Shown here in pieces: positions 53,403 to 62,879 of a stretch of DNA of 64,000 nucleotides. The translations under genes were made by a program, and so were the position numbers. The notes beneath the pieces were generated by a model. That model made no database searches and had not been told where the DNA came from. It worked only from the letters and a program-made list of their open reading frames with translations. Position 1 is the stretch's first letter; every line of letters starts with the position of its first letter. This DNA comes from Ecytonucleospora hepatopenaei (taxonomy: Eukaryota; Microsporidia; Enterocytozoonidae), in assembly GCA_026692725.1 (NCBI GenBank), contig JAPMUG010000010.1, positions 15,001-79,000 on the forward strand, read 5' to 3'.

Positions 53403-55169
53403 TTAAATCATTATTAATTTCTTTTTTTGTCTTATTTTTATATATTTTTTATAATAGTATAATATAAATAATATAATAGTTAATATAAACAATAAAAATG
53501 AAGTTATAAAAATAATAATAGCAATATTTTTATCTTTATTAATTGTATTATCTTTATTTATTGTAATATTTTTATTTTCTTTATTTTTATTTTTACCTAT
53601 TAATTTATCTTTATTTAATAAAATATTTTCTTCTTTATTTTTATTTAATAAAATATTTTCTTCTTTATTTTTATTTAATAAAATATTTTCTTCTTTATTT
53701 TTACTTAATAAAATATTTTCTTTATTTACTGTAATAAGTTTATTCTCTTCTAAATTATTTTTATTATTTATTTTATTATGATAGCGATTATTTTTATTTT
53801 TTAAATTATCAGTATATAAATTATTATCAGTATATAAATTATCTTTTTTATGTTTATTAACACCCATATTTATATTTGATTCTTCTTTATATTTAGTAAA
53901 ACACATATCTTCTTCTTCTACACCTAAATCTTCAACCTTCACTTCATCTTCTAATTCTTTATTATTATTCTGTTTACTTCCACAATCAATAATATTGCTA
54001 TTTAATACTTCTTTACTTTCTTTACTGTTTATATGATTATCTTTCATATTTAATAAATTATTTTTATATTTTACTTTTTTTAATTTATCTGTAATAGTTG
54101 ATATTTTTAATTTATCATTGATAGTTTTTATACTATTTTTAATAATTTTTGTAATATTTTTAACAGTTTTTATATTATTCTTTATAAAATGTGTTTTTCT
54201 TTCATTTTCTAATTTAACATTTTCATTTTCATATTCTGATTCCTCATTTATAGTTGATAGTGATAGGTTTATTTTCCTCAAATTCATTTTATATGGCTGA
54301 ATATATGTATTATCATTTATTACATTTATATCCTCTAATATTTCTCCTTCTACTTCATTATTTGCATAAAACCCTAATATTCTAACTTCAAAATCGCAAT
54401 TATAGAAAAATGTGTTTGTTTCATCATTTATAATTATAAAATCATCAAAACTACATTCTTTTATTCCTCTTTTTTGTTTATACTCAATTTTATACTCATT
54501 ATTTTCATTTTTTACTTTTAAATTTGTAGTTTTTTTATCTATATAATCGCTTTTCAATGTAATTGAGGTATTATCTGAATTATTATAAAAAGATAATACA
54601 TAATCTTTATAGCTAGTTACATCAATTTTAATATATTTATCAAAATTTCTTTGTGTTTTTTTATATTTTTTAAAAAATATACTATTTGCACTATTTAACC
54701 ATAAAACATGATTTAAACAATTTATCTTTTTCTTGTTTAAATTTTGTAAATTTTCTTTTGTTATTAGTTTTAATTCTCCTTTGGTTATTTTAAACTTTAT
54801 ATCCTCTTGTAGTTTGACATTTTTTTCAATTTCACCTATTTTAACCTTAATTTCGTATCTCTTTGGTAAATTAAAAGAGGTTTTTTTGTAAAATTTAAGT
54901 GGTTTTTTGCTATTTTTTACCTTTAAATTAACATGAGTGTTTTTTTCTAAGGGAAATTGAATTTGTTTGAAATTTTCTAAATTTTCATTTTTACTTATAT
55001 GCTGTGCAATTAAAACCACATGATATGATTCCATTGTGAATTTTGTACCTTTTTTAATTGTTAAAACATCATCAGCGGATGTATTTTTTACAGCAGAATT
55101 GTTGGTTGTGCGTTCTTTTTCTTTGGTCGTTTTAAAAAATAAAATATAATTTAGTAAGTTTATAAACAT
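53403..55169 (-). CDS. Array membrane protein 3
   Basis: The 588-residue protein starts MFINLLNYILFFKTTKEKE. Its ectodomain closely follows gene 2: VLTIKKGTKFTMESYHVVLI, AQHISKNEN, FPLEKNTHVNLKVKNSKKPL, IKFKITKGELKLITKENL and FDDFIIINDETNTFF. It is longer because of a charged spacer (about 300-540) with KSESK-type sequence and exact repeats of ENILLNKNKE. The transmembrane helix IIIFITSFLLFILTIILFIL and tail KKYIKIRQKKKLIMI end it. Repeats in the spacer are likely to vary in number between strains. Two repeated 33-base segments lie in its upstream region. Confidence 0.85.
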   Translation of the reverse strand: MFINLLNYILFFKTTKEKERTTNNSAVKNTSADDVLTIKKGTKFTMESYHVVLIAQHISKNENLENFKQIQFPLEKNTHVNLKVKNSKKPLKFYKKTSFNLPKRYEIKVKIGEIEKNVKLQEDIKFKITKGELKLITKENLQNLNKKKINCLNHVLWLNSANSIFFKKYKKTQRNFDKYIKIDVTSYKDYVLSFYNNSDNTSITLKSDYIDKKTTNLKVKNENNEYKIEYKQKRGIKECSFDDFIIINDETNTFFYNCDFEVRILGFYANNEVEGEILEDINVINDNTYIQPYKMNLRKINLSLSTINEESEYENENVKLENERKTHFIKNNIKTVKNITKIIKNSIKTINDKLKISTITDKLKKVKYKNNLLNMKDNHINSKESKEVLNSNIIDCGSKQNNNKELEDEVKVEDLGVEEEDMCFTKYKEESNINMGVNKHKKDNLYTDNNLYTDNLKNKNNRYHNKINNKNNLEENKLITVNKENILLSKNKEENILLNKNKEENILLNKNKEENILLNKDKLIGKNKNKENKNITINKDNTINKDKNIAIIIFITSFLLFILTIILFILYYYKKYIKIRQKKKLIMI

Positions 55170-55199
55170 TTAAATATATAACTATTATAAATTTTAAAA

Positions 55200-55320
55200 A
55201 TATATCAATTTTTCAACTATTAGAAAATAATAATATATATCAATTTTTCAACTATTAGAAAAAAAGGGAAAAAATTTTGATATAAAAAAATTGATCAAAA
55301 ACCAATAGTATAATTTTATA
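55200..55320 (-). promoter_or_regulatory. Composite upstream motif, array gene 3
   Basis: TTGATCAA is at 55291-55298 and CCC at 55266-55268, 99 bases before the ATG. A 33-base segment ending CAACTATTAGAAAA is duplicated at 55200-55265. Confidence 0.65.
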
Positions 55321-55390
55321 AAATTTATTTTCTTAATTTTTTAGCATAATCATTTATTTTATAAAATATTTTCTTTTATTTTTTTATCAA

Positions 55391-56557
55391 TTATATTTTT
55401 TCTGTTTCAATTTCTTTATCCTTTTTATTTTTTCTGTTCTTTATTTTTTTAAAAATAAAAAAGATACAACTACTAACTGCAATTACATAAAAAACAGAAG
55501 TTATAAAAAATATTACAGGACCTATTGTATTTTTTGTTTCATTTTTGTCGTTTTTAAATAAATTTTCAAATCTTTTATCTAATTCCTTATTTAATTTTTC
55601 ATTAACACTATAACTTGATTTATTTTTGTAAGCATCTCTTTCTTTATTTTCATTTATTAAAGAATTAGTTTTTTCATCAGAAAAAATATTTTTAATGTCA
55701 TCTTTTTTTACTACTTTAACTTCTTCTTCTGTTTTACCTGTTAATTCTCCCTCGTTTAAAAAGGTCACCATATTATCCAATGTAAAAGATTCATTATCAG
55801 ATAATAAAAAATCCTTAGTGATGTTATTTACCAAAATAAAATCTTTAAATTTATTAGGATAAAATTTATCAATGCTGGTAAATTCTAACTTTTCTTCTTC
55901 ACCATCCTTCTTTAGCATCAAAACATTCATCATATTTGTTGTAATTTCTTTTGGTATTTCTAATTCAATTTCATTCAAATGATTTTTATTCAATTCTATA
56001 AAGAGAAGTCGATCTTTTTTGGAAATAAAACTTGCTGTTTCTTCAGGTCTTTCTTCACTGTAATTTATCATTATTTGTGTGCTTTCATTTATTTTCCACA
56101 TTTCAAGTAATTCATCACAGTTTATATTTTTAACAAACTTTTCTTTATTATCCCTTGTAAATAACTCTATTTTACCTTTATTTATGGAAAACCTAAACAT
56201 ATTTAAGTTTTTATAAATATCTTCTTTTCCATTTTTATTTTTAACCATAATTTCAGAATCAACATTTATAAGATACATAACTTTTTTATAAACTTCAAAA
56301 GGTTCTTCCCTATTTTTAGCAAAAATTTCTGTTTTATTTGTTATCCATTGGTTTATAGCTTTTAAATACATAGATTTTTTTGCCATTACCTGTAAAACAA
56401 CTACTAATTGAAACTCACTCATTTTAAATTCAGTTCCTACAGGTAATGTTATTATATTTATATTTCCATTATCAATATACTTATCATTATAATTATCACT
56501 ACATAAGATAAAAATATTCATAATTGAATATAAAAATATCATACATTTCAGCATCAT
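55391..56557 (-). CDS. Array membrane protein 4
   Basis: The 388-residue protein has a signal-like start (MMLKCMIFLYSIMNIFILCS), an ectodomain with ITLPVGTEFKMSEFQLVVVL, QVMAKKS, FEVYKKVMYLINVDSEIMVK, FRFSINKGKIELFTRDN and FKDFILVNNITKDFLLSDNE, and a charged spacer. A transmembrane helix, VIFFITSVFYVIAVSSCIFF, and tail KKIKNRKNKKDKEIETEKI end it. The order of segments matches genes 2 and 3 but identity is lower, and low-complexity sequence is limited to the spacer. The MM start leaves the exact first Met open. Confidence 0.8.
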   Translation of the reverse strand: MMLKCMIFLYSIMNIFILCSDNYNDKYIDNGNINIITLPVGTEFKMSEFQLVVVLQVMAKKSMYLKAINQWITNKTEIFAKNREEPFEVYKKVMYLINVDSEIMVKNKNGKEDIYKNLNMFRFSINKGKIELFTRDNKEKFVKNINCDELLEMWKINESTQIMINYSEERPEETASFISKKDRLLFIELNKNHLNEIELEIPKEITTNMMNVLMLKKDGEEEKLEFTSIDKFYPNKFKDFILVNNITKDFLLSDNESFTLDNMVTFLNEGELTGKTEEEVKVVKKDDIKNIFSDEKTNSLINENKERDAYKNKSSYSVNEKLNKELDKRFENLFKNDKNETKNTIGPVIFFITSVFYVIAVSSCIFFIFKKIKNRKNKKDKEIETEKI

Positions 56558-56609
56558 TTTAGAAATAATTTGTTTAATAAAATATCTAAATTTACAAAAA
56601 TATTATAAT

Positions 56610-56665
56610 TTTAATAAAGGGACTATTTATTTATATGATAAAAATGTGATCAAATAATAATAAGT
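56610..56665 (-). promoter_or_regulatory. Composite upstream motif, array gene 4 (weak)
   Basis: TGATCA at 56647-56652 and CCC at 56619-56621 (64 bases before the ATG) keep the order, but the sequence around them has diverged. Confidence 0.45.
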
Positions 56666-57157
56666 CATTTTTACTCCTTTACTTATTTTTATATAACAAA
56701 CTTATTGTGAAAATACACATTAAAAAATATAAAAGAAATTTAAAACAATAAGGCATTATATTTTTATTAGGGATTTAAGTTTATAAAAAAATCATGTTTT
56801 TTTACTACATATAAACTTTTATTCATTAATAAAGTTATATTTTAATAATAAATATTTAATTTGCATGTTAAGAACAACTTAATTAACAAACTAAATAATT
56901 TTTAAAACAGCTGTAAGAAGATGAGGTAGTCACTTATTTTTAATCATATATTTTGTTAAATAATCATAGTAAAAATTAAAAAATATTTTTAAATATTTAA
57001 AAAAGTTGTTAGAAATTTTCAATCTAGTTGTTAAATACTATTTTTTATATTTATAATAAACCAAAAAAGTATGTTATTTTTTATTAACCTTAAATATTTA
57101 AATTTTATAATATTTAAAAAATATAAAGCAGGTAAATTGAAATATTTTAACCTTAAT
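56666..57157. other. AT-rich intergenic between array genes 4 and 5
   Basis: This is the longest gap within the array. No gene, repeat end or second motif copy was seen. Confidence 0.5.
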
Positions 57158-58354
57158 TTATTTATTCCTATTTTTAAGTTTAATTATTAAACTTATATAG
57201 AAAAATATTAAAAATATGGAACTTATGCTAAAACTTGCCAAAATTCCAATAACATACATCCATAAAAGACTATAATCCCTACAAGAACCGTCATAATCAA
57301 CACCATCATTCATTTTATTTTTATTCTCATCATAATACTCAACTTTAAATTCTCCATAAGAATTAGCATTTATTTCACTTTCATTAGATAAAAATGCATA
57401 AGTAGCAATATATTTATATTCTTCATTTATATCATTTTCATTTAGTTTAAAAAGCGTTATAAATATACCTCTCTCAAATAAAAGTGACCTATACTTTATA
57501 TCTTCCTCTTTTACGTCTAAATCGTGTTTTTCTTTATATGATTGTTGTGTTTTTTCTAATGCTTTTTCACAACATTCAAGATACAAATAATCTTTATCTA
57601 TATCAATGTCATTAGTATCATATAAATTATTTTTATTTTTAATATTAAATTTAACTGGAATATCTTTACTAAAAATCAATTGTGCAGGTTTATAAAGTCT
57701 TTCAATTTTATTATCATTGTTATAACATTCTACAAACACATTTTTACTAACAATTAATTTATAATTATTTAAAGCTAACATTTTTTTAGTTAGTAAATTA
57801 CCCAGAAAGTCATATTTCTCATTATTTAATAAAGTATCATCACTAACTAACACTAATTCTATTTTATCACTGTTATTTTTTACTTTATCACTGTTATTTT
57901 TTACTCTATCATTCATATTAGGATTACTGCTATTATTTTCATCAACATTACTATTGTTTAAATTTATGATTATACTGTGTAATAATTTATATTTCTTATC
58001 TTTTACCTTTATTATGGCTCCCTTATTTAATACCAAATATTTATCCAAATAAAACATTTCTTTACCATCTAATCCTCTTACCTCATATGGTTTGCTATCA
58101 ATAAAATTATATATTTTATTTTTATCACTTATTGTATTTTTAAAATATGCTACTTGTAACATATAAATTAATTCATTATTGCAAATAGTAAAAACAGTAT
58201 TTTTATTTATAGTTTGAACATTATTACCATTTATATCATGTTTTATATCATTATTTATATTATTAGCAATAAAATCAATATTAGAGGTAATTATGTCATT
58301 ACCAGTATAAATTAAATTTAATATGCAAAATATATTAAAATTACACATATTCAT
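57158..58354 (-). CDS. Array membrane protein 5
   Basis: The 398-residue protein starts MNMCNFNIFCILNLIYTG. Its ectodomain includes VQTINKNTVFTICNNELIYM, YLVLNKGAIIKVKDKKYKLL (106-125) and FLSNESEINANSYGEFKVEY before the membrane helix (LLWMYVIGILASFSISSIFL) and a short tail KLKNRNK. There is almost no spacer. Several Cys (ECCEKALE, SCRDYS) could form disulfides, unlike genes 2-4, which have fewer. It pairs with gene 6 by shared sequence. Confidence 0.82.
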   Translation of the reverse strand: MNMCNFNIFCILNLIYTGNDIITSNIDFIANNINNDIKHDINGNNVQTINKNTVFTICNNELIYMLQVAYFKNTISDKNKIYNFIDSKPYEVRGLDGKEMFYLDKYLVLNKGAIIKVKDKKYKLLHSIIINLNNSNVDENNSSNPNMNDRVKNNSDKVKNNSDKIELVLVSDDTLLNNEKYDFLGNLLTKKMLALNNYKLIVSKNVFVECYNNDNKIERLYKPAQLIFSKDIPVKFNIKNKNNLYDTNDIDIDKDYLYLECCEKALEKTQQSYKEKHDLDVKEEDIKYRSLLFERGIFITLFKLNENDINEEYKYIATYAFLSNESEINANSYGEFKVEYYDENKNKMNDGVDYDGSCRDYSLLWMYVIGILASFSISSIFLIFFYISLIIKLKNRNK

Positions 58355-58369
58355 TAAGAAATATATTAT

Positions 58370-58560
58370 TTAAATATAAATATCAACTATTAGTTTTATA
58401 CTTATTAAATATAAATATCAACTATTAGTTTTATACTTATTAAAAATAGAACTATCAACTATTAGTTTTATAATTTTTAAATATAAAAATCAACTATTGA
58501 AAATTAAGGGACAAATAAAAAATTTTTGATATGTATGAAATTGATCAAAAATCAATAGTT
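58370..58560 (-). promoter_or_regulatory. Composite upstream motif with 36-bp repeats, array gene 5
   Basis: TTGATCAA is at 58541-58548 and CCC at 58508-58510. Between the motif and the ATG, three to four copies of a 36-base unit containing TATCAACTATTAGTTTTATA (58380-58480) lengthen the spacing to 156 bases. Confidence 0.65.
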
Positions 58561-58726
58561 TTTTTTATTTATTTGAAATATTTAGTAAATGTTGGTTAAA
58601 GTAGAATTTTTTTGAGTTTTTTATGTAATGTTTTTTAATATCAGTAATTTTTTAAAGAAATATATCATGGATTAAAAACATTTTAAAATTATTAAGGTTA
58701 TTATAAAAGTATAAAGTATAATGTTG
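58561..58726. other. Short AT-rich gap
   Basis: No feature is recognised. Confidence 0.4.
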
Positions 58727-58825
58727 GGTTTTCAAATTATATTATTTATTTTTACAAAATTTTACCCACATTATTTTATTTAATAAATGACTAACTTTGA
58801 TCCATATTCTAATCATTCCAATATA
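58727..58825 (+). mobile_element. Gypsy leader and first Gag codons (99-bp remnant)
   Basis: GTTGGGTTTTCAAATTATAT, TTACAAAATTTTACCCACAT and the Gag start MTNFDPYSNHSN reproduce the complement of 9230-9335 with few changes. The sequence then breaks off in an ATAAAAT repeat. Confidence 0.85.
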
Positions 58826-58905
58826 TAAAATATAAAATATAAAATATAAAATATAAAATATAAAATATAAAATATAAAATATAAAATATAAAATATAAAA
58901 TACAA
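58825..58905. repeat. ATAAAAT 7-mer microsatellite
   Basis: About 11 copies of TATAAAA abut the gypsy remnant. Confidence 0.9.
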
Positions 58906-58926
58906 TGTATTAATTAGTTATATAAT

Positions 58927-60888
58927 TTAATTATTTTCCATTATATTTCTCTTTCTTTTATTTTTTAAATATAATAATATAATCATTAATATTATACAAA
59001 CTACTATTACACTGCCAACTATTATAAAATATTTTTTATAATTATGTGGTTTAGTTTTTTGTTTATCATTAGAATTATTAGTTGATACTTTCTGAGTTTC
59101 CCCATCCAATTTATTCTTTACATCATTTCTTAACTTCCTTTTGCTTAGTTTTTCTGTTTCAATTTCATTTTCTTTTAAGAATTGCTGGTAATTCAATTGA
59201 TTTTTAAGGCTAATTTCTTCTTCCAATTGTTTTTTAAACTTAAACTTATCTTCTTCCAGTACTTTGTTTAGTAAATTTGCATTTTTAAGTCTTTCTTTCA
59301 AATCATCTAAAACATTTTTATTTTCTTCAAGTTCATCTAATAACCGTTCTTTTTCTTCTTTAAATTGCTGTTTTAAATTACAAATTTCGTTATCTTTTTC
59401 TTTAACCTCATTAAGTAAATTGTTATTACCAAATTTATCCTTTTTTAATAATGTATTTTCTTCTTCTTTATTTTTTAATTTTTTACTCAAATCATTTATA
59501 CTTTTTTGACAGTCAAGTAATTCGTTTTGATTTATTGCAAATGAATAATTAATTTTTTCTTTTTCTTGTTTTAGTTTTTTAATAGTTTCTTCTTGTTTTA
59601 AAATTGTTTCTTTTTGTTTTTTTACTTCTAAATTTTTTTTTTCTAAATCATCTTTTTTAAATTCTAACAAAAGGTTATTTATGTGAATTTCGTTTTCATG
59701 TATACTAATTTTATTTTTATAACTTTCAATTGTTTTATTTAAATGATTTATTTGATCTTCAAAATTTTTCTTTTCTTCTTCTTTTTCTTTATTCAAATCA
59801 TCTAAATTAATTTTCAATTTTTGTATTTCTTCTGTTACTTCTCTTACTTTAATGACATCATCTATATCATCTATAACTTTCTCTGTATATTTTTCAACTT
59901 TAAATGACTGTAATGACTTAGCACTAACACTTTTTGTATTTGTCAAATACACATTTACATTTTCATATAATAAATCCACATTATCTGAACTATTTTTAGT
60001 ATTTAATATTCTAGATATGTGGTATTTTAAAGCACCTTGATTAAACAAAATATTCCTTAACTTTAAATTATTAAAATTAATTTTATCACCAAATTTATAA
60101 TCTTCTAATTGATTATTATCATTGTATTTAAAATTAATATAATTTTTACAATTATCAAATATTAAATTGTTAAATATACTAACTTTAGTATTTAAAATTT
60201 TCATGTTAAATTGATTATTTTTATTATTAGTTGTGAATAAATTAACAGATTCATTTTCTTTTAAATTTATTGGAATAAACTTGGTATTAGCCTGCCTATC
60301 ATTTTTTTCATTAAAACATTTATAATATTTTAAATTCTGATCATTCCTAAGGTTTATTGGATAATAATTCATTACATAATCATACCTAGCACTTCTTAAC
60401 TTAGTATCTTTATTTATAACCAATAAATCAGTCTTACCTTTTATATCTATAAATACATTATGTAATAATTTATAATTATATTCTTTATTACTCAAATTAT
60501 CTTTAACCTTAATTATTGCACCTTTATTAAGCATAAAATAGTTATCAACATAAAAAGAAATATCATTTGATTTTTTATCATCCTTATCAAATGGTAATAC
60601 ATATGGTATACCATCTTCAAAATTATAAGTTTTATTTTCTTTTTCGTTAGCATATGTTATTTTCTTATCTTTATTTGCTATTTGCACCATTAAAAGTAAT
60701 TCACCTGAGCATATGGTAAATGAAGTATTTCTTCCAAATGTAAAAATTTCAGATTTATTATAATCATGATTATAATCAGCATGATATAATTTAGTGCTAA
60801 TAAGAAAATCAATATTTTTAGCTATATTTTCAGTAACATTAGAATTAGTGCATAATATTAAAATATTTAAAAAATAAATATTGAACAT
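58927..60888 (-). CDS. Array membrane protein 6, with coiled-coil stalk
   Basis: The 653-residue protein starts MFNIYFLNILILCTNSN. An ectodomain to about 345 includes FTFGRNTSFTICSGELLLMV, YFMLNKGAIIKVKD (117-130), KEYNYKLLHNVFIDI and YLTNTKSVSAKSLQSFKVEK, all paralleled in gene 5. Residues about 350-595 form a long heptad-rich coiled coil (EEIQKLKINLDDLNKEKEEE onward). Then come the helix YFIIVGSVIVVCIILMIILL and a basic tail KNKRKRNIMENN. The coiled coil suggests an oligomeric, rod-like stalk or a reach toward a partner. No known family is recognised. Confidence 0.85.
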   Translation of the reverse strand: MFNIYFLNILILCTNSNVTENIAKNIDFLISTKLYHADYNHDYNKSEIFTFGRNTSFTICSGELLLMVQIANKDKKITYANEKENKTYNFEDGIPYVLPFDKDDKKSNDISFYVDNYFMLNKGAIIKVKDNLSNKEYNYKLLHNVFIDIKGKTDLLVINKDTKLRSARYDYVMNYYPINLRNDQNLKYYKCFNEKNDRQANTKFIPINLKENESVNLFTTNNKNNQFNMKILNTKVSIFNNLIFDNCKNYINFKYNDNNQLEDYKFGDKINFNNLKLRNILFNQGALKYHISRILNTKNSSDNVDLLYENVNVYLTNTKSVSAKSLQSFKVEKYTEKVIDDIDDVIKVREVTEEIQKLKINLDDLNKEKEEEKKNFEDQINHLNKTIESYKNKISIHENEIHINNLLLEFKKDDLEKKNLEVKKQKETILKQEETIKKLKQEKEKINYSFAINQNELLDCQKSINDLSKKLKNKEEENTLLKKDKFGNNNLLNEVKEKDNEICNLKQQFKEEKERLLDELEENKNVLDDLKERLKNANLLNKVLEEDKFKFKKQLEEEISLKNQLNYQQFLKENEIETEKLSKRKLRNDVKNKLDGETQKVSTNNSNDKQKTKPHNYKKYFIIVGSVIVVCIILMIILLYLKNKRKRNIMENN

Positions 60889-60939
60889 TTAAAATAAATA
60901 GTATAAAGTATGATTATAAACTAATTAAAATATTATAAA

Positions 60940-61015
60940 ATATCAAATATTAGAAATTAAGGGTAAATATCAAATTTTTAAAATAATTTTTTTGATATTT
61001 TAAAATTGATAAATT
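60940..61015 (-). promoter_or_regulatory. Composite upstream motif, array gene 6 (weak palindrome)
   Basis: TATCAATTTTAAAATATCAA and CCCTTAATTTCTAATATTTG (CCC at 60961-60963, 75 bases before the ATG) keep the order, but TTGATCAA is reduced to TTTATCAA. Confidence 0.5.
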
Positions 61016-61323
61016 TATATAAATTTATTTTTTATATAGTTTTTATAAAGATGTATATTCTAAATCATTTTTTAATGATATATCACCTATTTTTACAAAT
61101 ACAATCAGTGTCATGTACTTTCTTTATAAAAGGGTTAAATAAATTCATTTTCATTCTTTTTTATTATTTTAGTTGGTTTTGTCACTGCCGTGCTGAAGAA
61201 TTTCTTTGAAACGCTAAAATTTTTAAAAAATTTATTTATTCTATCCAGTATTTATATTTATTTCTAAAACGTGTTTATCTATTTGATAAGTTTGTCTTTT
61301 TAAACAACAATTTTATTTAAATA
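61016..61323. other. AT-rich gap before Tc1-D
   Basis: The 67-codon frame at 61006-61209 overlaps the array-gene-6 upstream motif and has no family signature, so I do not call it. Confidence 0.4.
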
Positions 61324-61569
61324 CAGTGCTACGCAAAAGTTTAGAAATCTCCAAAATATGGGCAAATAAAATTTTTAAAAGAAAAAACTTTAAAAACAAC
61401 CCTTTAAGCAAAAAATTTATTAAAAATTATCTAAAATGGTCTATTTTTTGCTATAAATTAATTATATTAAAAATGTTTATATAAAAAATACCCTGATCAA
61501 AAATTTTTTAAAAAACGCAAAAGTTTAGAAAAATTAACAATTTTATTTTATCTCCATAATTTTTTATAA

Positions 61570-62516
61570 CTTCCAAGCAACGATAAGCATTGACTCAACT
61601 AATTTTTTTATTAAATAATCAGGTATACCATTTCATGTTTCTAAAATTGCATTTTTTCATTCAATTTTTGATCTGTAATTTTTACCGTTTTTATATACCT
61701 GTTGGACCATCCAACCCCATATATTTTAAAAAGGATTTAGGTCTGGAAAGCAGGATGGCCATTTTAATATACCTATTTTTTTATTTCAAAAAATCTCACC
61801 ATATCTCCTTTCACATGCACACTTGTATTATCTTGCTGATAAATTTAATTTTCATCAGAGTTATATACAAGCGGAACAATGACTTTTTTCATCAGATTTC
61901 GGTACGAACCTGAAGTCATATTGCCCTCAATAAATTCAAGGTGCAATGTTCCTTGTGCTGAAAAGGCTCCCCATACCATTAAACCTCCTCCCTTACATTG
62001 GCGTTTAGAATACACTTCCCTTGGAAGTGATTTATCATACCAATAATATTGCATGCCATCTGGGCCATCAAGATTGATTTTTTTATTTGAAAAGATGACA
62101 TTATTCCATTCCCTGTCCCATTTGACATGTCTAATTGCCCAATCGAACATGAATTGTTTTTTAATAAAATTTAAAGCCGAAGAAGGCTTTGCTTTTCACT
62201 AGTCTTTATTTTTATCCAAAAGAACCCTATTTACAGTGTCATGTGACACATTCAGGTTCCATTCTCTATCAATTTTCTAGAAGTAGTTTTTTTCTTGCTT
62301 GCTTCATTGACTATTTTAATAACTCTATCTGAGAGTAATTTAGGTCTTCCTGATCTTGCCGAGCACACTACTGGCTTGTTATTTTTCCAAACACGACTCA
62401 CTGACGACTCTGATCTGCATGTGACCTGAGCTATCTGGCTTAGTGTCAACTTATTATTCTTGCACCTAATCATAGTCTCTTGTTCAGTAAGAGATAATTG
62501 ATTCTAGCGCTCCATG
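61570..62516 (-). pseudogene. Tc1-like transposase D, several breaks
   Basis: The start at 62516 reads MER and then a stop; the frame from 62473 gives the helix-turn-helix (LTLSQIAQVTCRSESSVSRV) and SGRPKLLS. A frame from 62150 gives FDWAIRHVKWDREWNNVIFS followed by NKKINLDGPDG, in which the first catalytic Asp is Asn, then GGGLMVWGAFSAQGTLHLEF. From 61845 the remainder (LIYQQDNTSVH-type region and SPDLNPFE) is in other frames. Stops, indels and the lost catalytic residue show an inactive copy. Confidence 0.75.
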
Positions 62517-62551
62517 GCTATTTTAACACAAAAAATAGTTAATCGAAAGAA

Positions 62552-62563
62552 GAGGGAAAATTT
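62552..62563 (-). promoter_or_regulatory. Putative promoter box of Tc1-D transposase
   Basis: The coding strand reads AAATTTTCCCTC, CCC 40 bases before the ATG at 62516. Confidence 0.45.
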
Positions 62564-62879
62564 ATAAATAAAAACATGTTTTTTAATCAATTTTCTAAAC
62601 TTTTGCGTAATTTATTTTTTTTTAAATTTGCCCTTATGTTTTTAAATAAACAATAAAAAAAGATATGGTTTAAAAAAACATTTTTTTATAAAAATTTGAT
62701 GGGTTCTAACTATTTGCTATTGTGTGTGATGCCTTAAATGAGTAAATACAAAATTTTCTAAACTTTTGCGTAGCACTGTTTCAAAATGTATATAAAAATG
62801 TTAAACTTTGATTTTAAGTGTTGGTTAATAAATAAAGTGTTTCTATGGCTATTTTTTTATGTTTAAACTTATTAGTGGA

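Larger units (their letters stand above)
61324..62778 (-). mobile_element. Tc1/mariner element D (1.45 kb)
   Basis: CAGTGCTACGCAAAAGTTTA on the left and its inverse ending GCGTAGCACTG on the right define the ends; TA flanks the left, TT the right. The inner repeats AACGCAAAAGTTTAGAAAAA (near 61515) and TTTCTAAACTTTTGCGTAAT (near 62590) give the same IR/DR layout. Confidence 0.85.
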
